Assembly: GCA_913061425.1 (NCBI GenBank)
Contig: CAJXUO010000042.1
Location: 1 to 8,372 of the forward strand
Origin: an uncultured Lutibacter sp.
Lineage (GTDB): Bacteria; Bacteroidota; Bacteroidia; Flavobacteriales; Flavobacteriaceae
DNA length: 8,372 nt
Direction: 5' to 3'
Positions 1-5,772 of this stretch are shown here, piece by piece; within the stretch, counting starts at the first letter, position 1; each line of letters opens with the position of its first letter. Under the pieces are notes generated by a model. That model was given only the letters and a program-made list of their open reading frames with translations, was not told the DNA's origin and made no database searches. The position numbers and the translations under genes were made by a program.

Positions 1-157
1 ATTAATTGCTGGCGCTTCTAAAGAAAGCAACATTCCGTTAATGCAAGATAGGTATAGCAAAGATGAAACTTTGATTTATATTTGTGTAAATAGCGCTTGT
101 CAATTGCCTCAAGAAGAAGTTTCAAAGGCATTAACTCAAGTTAATAAACACTTTTAA
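1..157 (+). CDS. DUF255 / thioredoxin-domain protein (YyaL/SSP411 type), C-terminal end only
   Basis: This is the 3' end of a gene that begins outside the window. Reading from base 2 gives 51 residues followed by TAA at 155-157. The segment carries a pattern typical of the extreme C-terminus of the DUF255 family (YyaL, SPATA20/SSP411): a short strand IYICVNSACQLP, matching the family's usual 'YVC.N..C..P', then a short amphipathic helix ending VNKHF. In the family an N-terminal thioredoxin-like domain is followed by a large alpha/alpha barrel resembling N-acylglucosamine epimerase; the biochemical role is unsettled. The catalytic parts lie upstream and cannot be seen. The stop is 3 nt before the next ORF. 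The assignment rests on one short motif, so it is good but not certain. Confidence 0.75.
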   Translation, partial: LIAGASKESNIPLMQDRYSKDETLIYICVNSACQLPQEEVSKALTQVNKHF

Positions 158-160
158 ATT

Positions 161-277
161 ATGACAACTTTACAAATTTCGTGTATCGCTTTAGTAGCAT
201 TTTTACATGCTTATTTTTTAGTTTTAGAAGCTTTTAAGGACAGTGAAAAATTTGAAAGTCAAAGAATAAATGGTTAA
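161..277 (+). pseudogene. Truncated DUF1304-like membrane protein (38 codons)
   Basis: An ATG 3 nt after the DUF255 stop opens a 38-codon frame ending in TAA at 275-277, overlapping the next gene's start by 8 nt. Residues 8-25 (CIALVAFLHAYFLVLEAF) form one hydrophobic helix closely resembling the first helix of DUF1304 proteins, which typically read 'LVGLVALEHLYILVLEMF'. DUF1304 proteins are usually around 120 aa with several membrane segments. Here the similarity fades after about residue 30 and the rest is absent, since the following gene begins at 270. The simplest reading is a remnant whose downstream three quarters were deleted or replaced. A functional single-helix small protein, or a coding leader translationally coupled to the next gene, cannot be excluded. 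The family assignment is from memory of the motif. Confidence 0.5.
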
Positions 278-1157
278 AATATTTTTATTTTTGTGTCTCA
301 GTATCACACTTCTAAGTTGTTCAAAAACTGAAGAAAACCAAGACTTTTCAATTGGTATCATTGCCGATTGTCAATATTGCGATTGCGATATAAAATGGGA
401 TAGATATTATAAAAAAGCACCTCAAAGACTTAGAAATGCTGTTACTGAATTGAACAAAAATGATTTGGATTACACAATTCACTTAGGTGATTTTATTGAC
501 CAATCCTTTTCTAGTTTTGACAGTTTGGTTCCTACATGGAATCAATTAAAGTCACCTTCTTATCATGTGCTTGGAAATCATGATTTTGAAGTTGAAGATA
601 GTTTAAAATTTAAAATTTTTGAAAAACTAAATCTTAAAAAACGTTATTACAGCATTGAGACTAACGGTTGGAAATTTTTAGTGCTAGATGGAACAGATTT
701 AAGTTTTTATGGCGCATTGGATTCATTAAAATTGAAGGAAACTAAAATAGCATTTAACAAAATAGAAAAAGATTCATTGCCGTATGCTAAAATATATAAT
801 GGAGGTGTAAGCAACGAACAAATGCAATGGATTGAAAAGGAGTTGGATATGGCTAAAAACACGAATCAGAATGTTGGATTCTACTGCCATTTCCCTTTAT
901 TGCCTATAGATAATGGAAATCTATGGAATACGGTTCAATTACAAGAATTGATTGAAAAGTATAAAAATGTAAAGGTTTTTATGAATGGACACAAACATGA
1001 AGGAGCCTATAATTTTAAAAAAGGTGTTCACTACCTTACTTTTAAAGGAATGGTAAACACGTCTGATACTACTTCTTTTGCTGCTGCGCATTTCTATAAA
1101 GACAGCATACAAATTAAAGGGTATGGAAGAGAAATAAGTAGAACTTTAAATCTATAA
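270..1157 (+). CDS. Lipoprotein metallophosphoesterase, ADPRM-like (ADP-ribose/CDP-alcohol diphosphatase type)
   Basis: A 295-aa calcineurin-like phosphoesterase. Residues 1-17 are a lipoprotein signal with lipobox LLSC (Cys17), so the mature protein is probably lipid-anchored facing the periplasm or cell surface. Metal-site motifs appear in the family order: ADCQY (D33, Q35), GDFID (G73-D74), GNHD (N103, H104), CHFP (H207) and GHKH (H241, H243). Q35 replaces the usual His of the first motif, as in ADPRM proteins ('ADIQ'). The GGVSNEQMQWIEKEL stretch (178-192) and the end FKGMVNT...KGYGREISR also follow ADPRM closely. Known ADPRM enzymes cleave ADP-ribose, CDP-choline and cyclic ADP-ribose with Mn2+; the substrate here is inferred. 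The start overlaps the preceding 38-codon ORF by 8 nt, and the next lipoprotein gene begins 35 nt after the stop, so one transcript is likely. The fold is certain and the subfamily likely. Confidence 0.85.
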   Translation: MVKIFLFLCLSITLLSCSKTEENQDFSIGIIADCQYCDCDIKWDRYYKKAPQRLRNAVTELNKNDLDYTIHLGDFIDQSFSSFDSLVPTWNQLKSPSYHVLGNHDFEVEDSLKFKIFEKLNLKKRYYSIETNGWKFLVLDGTDLSFYGALDSLKLKETKIAFNKIEKDSLPYAKIYNGGVSNEQMQWIEKELDMAKNTNQNVGFYCHFPLLPIDNGNLWNTVQLQELIEKYKNVKVFMNGHKHEGAYNFKKGVHYLTFKGMVNTSDTTSFAAAHFYKDSIQIKGYGREISRTLNL

Positions 1158-1192
1158 CAAAAGTGTATATTGCACATCTAAAATGCTAAAAT

Positions 1193-3001
1193 ATGAAAAA
1201 TCCATTTATCAAAACAATTCAATTACTAACTATAATTTTTTTATTCTCATCTTGTCAAGATCCTGTAATAGGCACTTCTGGAACAGATGACCCTATAATT
1301 ATTGATCCTGTAGAGACTCCTATTGACTTATCAAGTAACTTTGGTGATGAAGTGTCACGAAACTTTTTAGGAAACATTATAGATGCAAATAAAAATCCTA
1401 TTGAAGGCGCAACCATAACAATTGGTGGTTTAACTGCTTCAACAGATGAAAACGGAGTGTTTATAATTAACAATGCGACTGTCTATGAACGTTTCGGTTA
1501 TATTACTGCAAAAAAATCAGGTTATATTCATGGTTCACGTTCTGTAGTTCCAACAACAGGAACAAACAAAATTACGATAATGATGTTGGAAGAAATAGTG
1601 GCTGGAACAACGACTAGTGGAACTAGCGAAACTATAGCTTTATCAAATGGCGCTTCTGTTGAGTTAAATGGAAATTATATAAAACCTGACGGAACTGCAT
1701 ATACGGGAAGTGTTGATGTTATTTTACACCTTTTAGATCCTTCGGATGAAGATATGACGCAACAAATGCCTGGAATGTTGTATGCTGCAAATACTGATAA
1801 CGAAGAACGTATGCTACAAACGTATGGCATGCTTGCTGTAGAATTGCGAGGAAGTGGAGATGAAGATTTGAATTTAGCAGAAGGTGAAATCGCTGAAATT
1901 AGAATTCCTTTGGATGCGAGTTTAATTGGTAGTGCAGCAAATACGATACCTTTATGGTATTTTGATGAAGCAAAAGGGTATTGGATAGAAGAAGGAGAAG
2001 CAACACTTATAGGTGATGAATATGTGGGAACTGTTTCTCACTTTTCTTTTTGGAATTGTGATATTCCTGCGGAAGCCATAAATTTATTTCTTACTATTAC
2101 TGATGAAAATGGCGTTCCAGTAAACAATCAACATGTAACAATTACAAGTACAGTATATGGTGAAAGAGGAGGATCTACAAATGAAATTGGAGAAGTTAAT
2201 GGTTTAGTTCCTTCTAATGAATCGCTAGTAGTTACCTTTTATAGTTATGAGATTTGCGGAAGTAACCCAATCTATACAACAACTATTGGTCCTTTTGGTG
2301 ATGATGCAACACTTGATATAACTATACTAAGTAGCGCAGATGTTATTACAGAAACTGTAACAGGAACATTTAACAACTGTGACGGAAATCCAGTAACCAA
2401 TGGTTATGTAATCCTAACCTATGGGAATCAGCAATTTACTGATATTGTAACAGATGGCGTATTTGAGATTACTATAATGCGTTGCCAAGATGAGACTGCT
2501 TTTTCTATTGAAGCCTTTGATTATGACAACCTGCAAAGTACTGGCGAAATAAATTACGGATTCACAACTCCAAATACTGCTTTAGGAACAATAACCTCTT
2601 GCAATATAATTACTGAATTTATAACATATCAAATTGATAATGATGATGTGATATTTATAGCGAATGATATAGATGTAAGGGCATTTAATGGAAATACTGA
2701 TATTGAAATAGAACATTATAATAGTAATAATGATTGTTTTTGGATTATAGGAAATTTAAATGATACACCTCCATATATTGGAACATACGATACATATGAA
2801 TGGAATGTCCCAAATGATACTGGTTTTAATTTTATAGAAAATTGTCCAGAAATTTACGAAAACAGTACTATTATCTATAACCTCACTTCGCTAGGAAACA
2901 TAGGCGAATATATTGATATGAATTTCAGTGGAGATTATGAAGATTTTCAAGGAAATCCACACACTATTACAGGAACCATCCATGTGATAAGAGACAACTA
3001 A
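1193..3001 (+). CDS. Modular lipoprotein with carboxypeptidase-regulatory-like domain
   Basis: A 602-aa protein with a lipoprotein signal (lipobox FSSC, Cys21) followed by an acidic, Pro/Thr-rich linker. Residues about 55-135 form a carboxypeptidase-regulatory-like (transthyretin-like) beta sandwich, with the pattern FLGNIIDANKNPIEGATITI and then TSTDENG-type turns. Residues about 145-290 form a beta-rich module: MPGML at 192-196, LQTYGMLAVEL at 208-218, PLWYFDEAKGYWIEEG at 253-268 and a closing VSHFSFWNCD. I associate this last module with large Bacteroidota surface lipoproteins. A second regulatory-like domain starts near 297 (LFLTITDENGVPVNNQHVTI), a third near 388. The final 130 residues end in FSGDYEDFQGNPHTITG, like the last strands of many flavobacterial lipoproteins. 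No catalytic motif is visible, so a structural, binding or adhesive role at the outer membrane is inferred. It converges with the ABC gene across the repeat spacer. Confidence 0.8.
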   Translation: MKNPFIKTIQLLTIIFLFSSCQDPVIGTSGTDDPIIIDPVETPIDLSSNFGDEVSRNFLGNIIDANKNPIEGATITIGGLTASTDENGVFIINNATVYERFGYITAKKSGYIHGSRSVVPTTGTNKITIMMLEEIVAGTTTSGTSETIALSNGASVELNGNYIKPDGTAYTGSVDVILHLLDPSDEDMTQQMPGMLYAANTDNEERMLQTYGMLAVELRGSGDEDLNLAEGEIAEIRIPLDASLIGSAANTIPLWYFDEAKGYWIEEGEATLIGDEYVGTVSHFSFWNCDIPAEAINLFLTITDENGVPVNNQHVTITSTVYGERGGSTNEIGEVNGLVPSNESLVVTFYSYEICGSNPIYTTTIGPFGDDATLDITILSSADVITETVTGTFNNCDGNPVTNGYVILTYGNQQFTDIVTDGVFEITIMRCQDETAFSIEAFDYDNLQSTGEINYGFTTPNTALGTITSCNIITEFITYQIDNDDVIFIANDIDVRAFNGNTDIEIEHYNSNNDCFWIIGNLNDTPPYIGTYDTYEWNVPNDTGFNFIENCPEIYENSTIIYNLTSLGNIGEYIDMNFSGDYEDFQGNPHTITGTIHVIRDN

Positions 3002-3057
3002 AACTTTTTTGGTTTATACAAAAAATATAAAAATGAGGTGAAAAATTTCTAATAAAT

Positions 3058-3124
3058 TGTCAGGTCGAGCGGAGTTCGAGACCTCATAACCTTTTTATAG
3101 TTCTCGACTCCGCTCGAACAGACA
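3058..3124. repeat. Long imperfect inverted repeat, TCGAGCGGAG type
   Basis: The left arm (3058-3083) contains GGTCGAGCGGAGTTCGAGAC. The right arm (3100-3124) contains CTCGACTCCGCTCGAACAGA. Reverse-complemented, the right arm matches the left over about 25 positions with a one-base gap and a few mismatches. The loop is 16 nt (3084-3099). The arms are far richer in G+C than the surrounding DNA. The element sits between two convergent stop codons, so the transcript could fold into a long hairpin that ends transcription from both sides. I recall similar TCGAGCGNAGTCGAGA units scattered between flavobacterial genes, which makes this a probable dispersed repeat; the copy number cannot be seen here. 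Confidence 0.75.
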
Positions 3125-3135
3125 AACTTTTACGA

Positions 3136-3181
3136 TTGAGAGTCAGATTGCTTCTCCGCCTGAAGCGAATCGCAATGACGA
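3136..3181. repeat. Second palindromic intergenic element (ATTGC...GCAAT)
   Basis: Eleven bases after the first inverted repeat lies another GC-rich imperfect palindrome. GTCA plus TTGC (3142-3151) pairs with GCAATGAC (3172-3179) around a two-base bulge; an inner CTTC/GAAG pairing (3151-3154 with 3162-3165) is also possible. The unit resembles the short 'ATTGCTTC...GCAATGACG' repeats seen between genes in many bacteria, including flavobacteria. It ends about 18 bp past the stop codon of the - strand ABC gene, so it may fold in that transcript's 3' end. Family assignment is from memory. Confidence 0.55.
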
Positions 3182-3198
3182 TAATTTTAGCCTTGATC

Positions 3199-4935
3199 TT
3201 ATATTCTACTTTGGTAGGTATACAATTCGTAATACCTGCCTTTCTTAGCAATTAATTCATCGTGTTTTCCACGTTCAGAAATAGCACCTTCTTCAATTAC
3301 TAATATTTGATCTGCTTGTTGAATTGTACTTAATCTGTGTGCAATCACAAAGGTCGTTCGGTCTTGCATCAACATTCCTAAACTTTTTTGAATATAAGAT
3401 TCACTTTGTGTATCAAGGTTTGATGTTGCTTCGTCTAAAATAATAATTTTTGGATTGGCCAATAAAGCACGTGCAATAGAAATACGTTGGCGTTGACCTC
3501 CAGATAATTTGACACCTCTTTCTCCAATTACAGTTTCTAAACCATCATCAAATCGGTCTGTGAATTCATTCACATAAGCACCCTCAACTGCTGCCAAAAG
3601 TTCGGCTTCAGTGGCATTAGGTCTTGGAAATAATATATTTTCACGAATCGTACCTTCATATAAAAAATCATCTTGCAATACAACACCAAGATGCGCTCTA
3701 AAACTGCTTAAATTTACCTCTGCAAGATCAATACCATCCAATGAGACTTTCCCTTCGCTAGGATTTAAAAAGGTCGCAGCAAGTCCTGCAATTGTAGATT
3801 TTCCTGAACCTGATGAACCAACCAACGCAGTAACACTTCCTGAAGGTGCTTCAAACGAAATATTATGCAATACCTCTTTACTTTCTTCATAAGAAAAAGA
3901 TACATCGTCAAAAACAATATCTCCTTTTATTTTATCCAATAAAATAGTTCTCGTTTCAGGATTGTCTTCTTCCGTCATATTCATTAATTCCTGAGTCCTG
4001 TCTAATCCTGCCATTGCTTCAGTCAATTGACTTCCTATATTACTCATCTGTACAATAGGTGCAACCATAAAACCAAGTAGCAACGTGAATTGAATAAAAT
4101 CACCTGTAGACATTGATAAATCCATCATATAATAACCTCCAAGCCCCATAATTCCTGCAGTTGCAAGACCAATTAAAAATGTTGAAGAACTACTAATTAA
4201 AGCAGTAGCGGTTAAACTCTTCTTTACATTTAAAAACAACTGTTCTACTCCTTTTTCAAATGTTTTATTTTCTTGTTCTTCTGCATTAAATCCTTTGATA
4301 ACTCTAACGCCATTTAATGTTTCTGTCAACCTTCCAGTGACTTCAGCATTGATTTTTCCTCTTGCTTTAAAAATAGGACGAATGTAACCAAAAGCCTTCA
4401 TCATTACAATTCCAAAAACGACCACAGGAACAATCACAACTAAAGTCATCATTGTGTTTATTTTAATCAACCAAACAAATGAAATTAGTGCAGTTATAGA
4501 GCCTCCAATTAATTGTACCAATCCTGTTCCTACAAGATTTCGCACTCCTTCTACATCAGTCATTACTCTTGAAACTAAGGCTCCAGATTTATTATTGTCA
4601 AAAAAATTGATGGGTAATTTTAGTAATTTACGTTGGACTTTTGCTCTTAACAGAGATATTAAATGTTGTGCTTCTACACTTAATAAGCGTGTTAAAAAAA
4701 ATGATGTTACTGCTTGAATAAATAATGCTGTAACAACCAATCCTAAAAGGATATACAATCCTTTCATATTGCCATTTGGCACTATTTCATCAATCAATTT
4801 TTGAATTTGTAATGGCAAGACGAATCCTGCTAAACTTTTTATAATGATTAGGATTAGTCCTAAAAAAACTATTTTTCTTCTTGGCCAAATAAATTCTTTA
4901 AATGCCCACTTAAATGAAACTTTTTCTCTATTCAT
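3199..4935 (-). CDS. ABC exporter, fused membrane and ATPase domains (MsbA type)
   Basis: A half-transporter of 578 aa from the ATG at 4935-4933. The N-terminal membrane domain (about residues 20-310, six predicted helices beginning KIVFLGLILIII) is followed by a complete nucleotide-binding domain: Walker A GSSGSGKS (373-380), Q-loop Q421, signature LSGGQ (477-481), Walker B IIILDE (497-502) and H-loop H533. All catalytic residues are intact, so it should form an active homodimeric exporter in the inner membrane. Lipid or drug export is typical of the family; the substrate cannot be told. An in-frame TTG at 4980, directly after an in-frame stop, would add 15 residues (including LWRDYRQYNN). 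I prefer the ATG because TTG starts are uncommon and a 6-bp inverted repeat lies between the two, but the longer form is possible. The gene follows tsaB with no visible promoter, so co-transcription is likely. Confidence 0.9.
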   Translation of the reverse strand: MNREKVSFKWAFKEFIWPRRKIVFLGLILIIIKSLAGFVLPLQIQKLIDEIVPNGNMKGLYILLGLVVTALFIQAVTSFFLTRLLSVEAQHLISLLRAKVQRKLLKLPINFFDNNKSGALVSRVMTDVEGVRNLVGTGLVQLIGGSITALISFVWLIKINTMMTLVVIVPVVVFGIVMMKAFGYIRPIFKARGKINAEVTGRLTETLNGVRVIKGFNAEEQENKTFEKGVEQLFLNVKKSLTATALISSSSTFLIGLATAGIMGLGGYYMMDLSMSTGDFIQFTLLLGFMVAPIVQMSNIGSQLTEAMAGLDRTQELMNMTEEDNPETRTILLDKIKGDIVFDDVSFSYEESKEVLHNISFEAPSGSVTALVGSSGSGKSTIAGLAATFLNPSEGKVSLDGIDLAEVNLSSFRAHLGVVLQDDFLYEGTIRENILFPRPNATEAELLAAVEGAYVNEFTDRFDDGLETVIGERGVKLSGGQRQRISIARALLANPKIIILDEATSNLDTQSESYIQKSLGMLMQDRTTFVIAHRLSTIQQADQILVIEEGAISERGKHDELIAKKGRYYELYTYQSRI

Positions 4936-4944
4936 ATTGTTGTA

Positions 4945-4963
4945 TTGGCGATAATCACGCCAA
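4945..4963 (-). promoter_or_regulatory. 6-bp inverted repeat just before the ABC exporter ATG
   Basis: TTGGCG (4945-4950) and CGCCAA (4958-4963) form a perfect 6-bp inverted repeat around a 7-nt spacer, 9 bp ahead of the ATG at 4935. It is GC-rich for this DNA. It could be an operator or an mRNA hairpin near the start codon. If translation begins at the upstream TTG it is simply coding sequence. No regulator is known to me for this site. Confidence 0.3.
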
Positions 4964-5002
4964 AGTTTAGTAATTGACAATTAGACAGTAAAATATGAAA
5001 TT

Positions 5003-5677
5003 CTATTTCTTCTTTTTAGTAGTTACTACAAAATCCTTGAGGTAAAAAGGCTCGAAATACGCTACATCTTCAAAGATTTTTCTTTGAAATTTATCAAAAG
5101 ACAATTGAGCCATTTCGTTTGCAGAAGGTAGTTTATCTTCTATAAAAATAGCATTTTTATGAGTGATGATTTCTTTGGTTTTTGGCACACCATCACCAAT
5201 AAAATATACTTGGTCATTCTTTAAATAATCTGCAAATGAATCTTCATTCAATATTTGAGCTTCAATCGCTCTTATAAGATTATTTTTTGTATCAAAAATA
5301 GCACTATACACTTCCATTCTCCGTGCGTCTAGCATTGGAACTGCAAATCCACTTTCAATATTCAATTGCGTGGCAAGTGCCTTTAAAGTATCAACCGAAA
5401 TTAGTGGAATATTGAGTGCGTAGCATAAGCCTTTGACTGAAGAAACTCCAATTCTTAAACCTGTAAAAGATCCAGGTCCTTTACTCACTGCAACTGCATC
5501 AAGATCGTTCATTGATTTCTTTGCGACCTTCAGAACTTCATCTATAAAAACATGCAACTTTTCAGCATGAGAAAAATTACCATCATTCAGTTCTTTGATG
5601 GCAATTACTTTTCCGCTTTCAGCAAGTGAAACAGAACAGTTCTTGGTAGCGGTTTCTATGTTTAGAATTAATGACAT
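5003..5677 (-). CDS. tsaB: tRNA N6-threonylcarbamoyladenosine biosynthesis protein TsaB
   Basis: A 224-aa ASKHA-fold protein of the TsaB family. TsaB pairs with TsaD and TsaE to transfer the threonylcarbamoyl group from TC-AMP to A37 of ANN-reading tRNAs in the cytoplasm; it is a scaffold and paralogue of TsaD rather than the catalyst. The N-terminus MSLILNIETATKNCSVSLAE is the family's first ASKHA strand pair. The hallmark GPGSFTGLRIG lies at residues 67-77, and FSHAEKL (32-38) matches the conserved S-H-[AS]-E-x-L segment. A longer reading from 5725 adds 16 residues (including YLCC) that do not fit the family and would run through the promoter, so the ATG at 5677 is chosen. The end is Lys-rich (TTKKKK). 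Its own promoter and an upstream terminator isolate it from tolC; the ABC gene follows closely. Confidence 0.95.
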   Translation of the reverse strand: MSLILNIETATKNCSVSLAESGKVIAIKELNDGNFSHAEKLHVFIDEVLKVAKKSMNDLDAVAVSKGPGSFTGLRIGVSSVKGLCYALNIPLISVDTLKALATQLNIESGFAVPMLDARRMEVYSAIFDTKNNLIRAIEAQILNEDSFADYLKNDQVYFIGDGVPKTKEIITHKNAIFIEDKLPSANEMAQLSFDKFQRKIFEDVAYFEPFYLKDFVVTTKKKK

Positions 5678-5684
5678 TGTACAG

Positions 5685-5713
5685 CAAAGATACGTGCATT
5701 TATATAAAAACAA
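5685..5713 (-). promoter_or_regulatory. Bacteroidota-type promoter of tsaB (TTG-N18-TATCTTTG)
   Basis: On the - strand, TTG (5713-5711), then 18 nt, then TATCTTTG (5692-5685) matches the Bacteroidota primary sigma-factor consensus (-33 TTG, -7 TAnnTTTG, spacer about 17-23). The -7 box ends 7 bp before the tsaB ATG. With the usual distance to the start site, transcription should begin only a few nucleotides before the ATG, giving an almost leaderless mRNA. The -33 TTG lies in the U-tract of the tolC terminator. Confidence 0.75.
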
Positions 5714-5744
5714 AACATCCAACATATTGAAATATTGGATGTTT
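5701..5744 (-). terminator. Intrinsic terminator after tolC
   Basis: AAACATCCAA (5713-5722) and TTGGATGTTT (5735-5744) form a perfect 10-bp stem, extended inward by three A-T pairs (5725-5727 with 5732-5734) after a small bulge. Read on the - strand, the stem is followed by TGTTTTTATATA, a U-rich tail. It begins about 30 nt after the tolC stop, as expected for a factor-independent terminator. In the + direction the tail is AATATATTTA, which is weaker. Confidence 0.75.
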
Positions 5745-5772
5745 AATATATTTATAATATGGTGTTCTTAAA

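Larger units (their letters stand above)
3002..3198. other. Convergent intergenic spacer holding two palindromic elements
   Basis: This spacer separates the convergent lipoprotein and ABC exporter genes. After an AT-rich stretch (3002-3057), nearly all of the rest is taken up by the two palindromic elements described separately. I see no ORF with family resemblance and no promoter here. Its G+C content from 3058 to 3180 is clearly above that of the flanking genes, which suggests an inserted or propagated repeat rather than eroded gene sequence. Confidence 0.6.

Noticed and set aside
77..84. TATATTTG as a promoter -7 box for the small ORF and phosphatase
   Set aside because: It matches TAnnTTTG but has no TTG at a suitable -33 distance and lies inside the DUF255 coding end.
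286..293. TATTTTTG as a promoter -7 box
   Set aside because: It falls within the lipoprotein signal-peptide codons of the phosphatase, where T-rich hydrophobic codons produce such matches easily.
1255..1473. 72-aa ORF on the - strand inside the large lipoprotein gene
   Set aside because: It is antisense to a well-supported coding region, shows no family motif, and its composition is what the opposite frame would give.
3611..3892. 93-aa ORF on the + strand inside the ABC ATPase domain
   Set aside because: It is antisense to the Walker A/Q-loop coding region and has no recognisable domain.
4454..4717. 87-aa ORF on the + strand inside the ABC membrane domain
   Set aside because: It is a shadow of the real gene on the other strand, without motif or start context.
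5678..5725. 16-residue N-terminal extension of tsaB
   Set aside because: It would place the -7 and -33 promoter boxes and part of the terminator inside the coding sequence, and TsaB proteins normally begin at the MSLILNIETAT strand.
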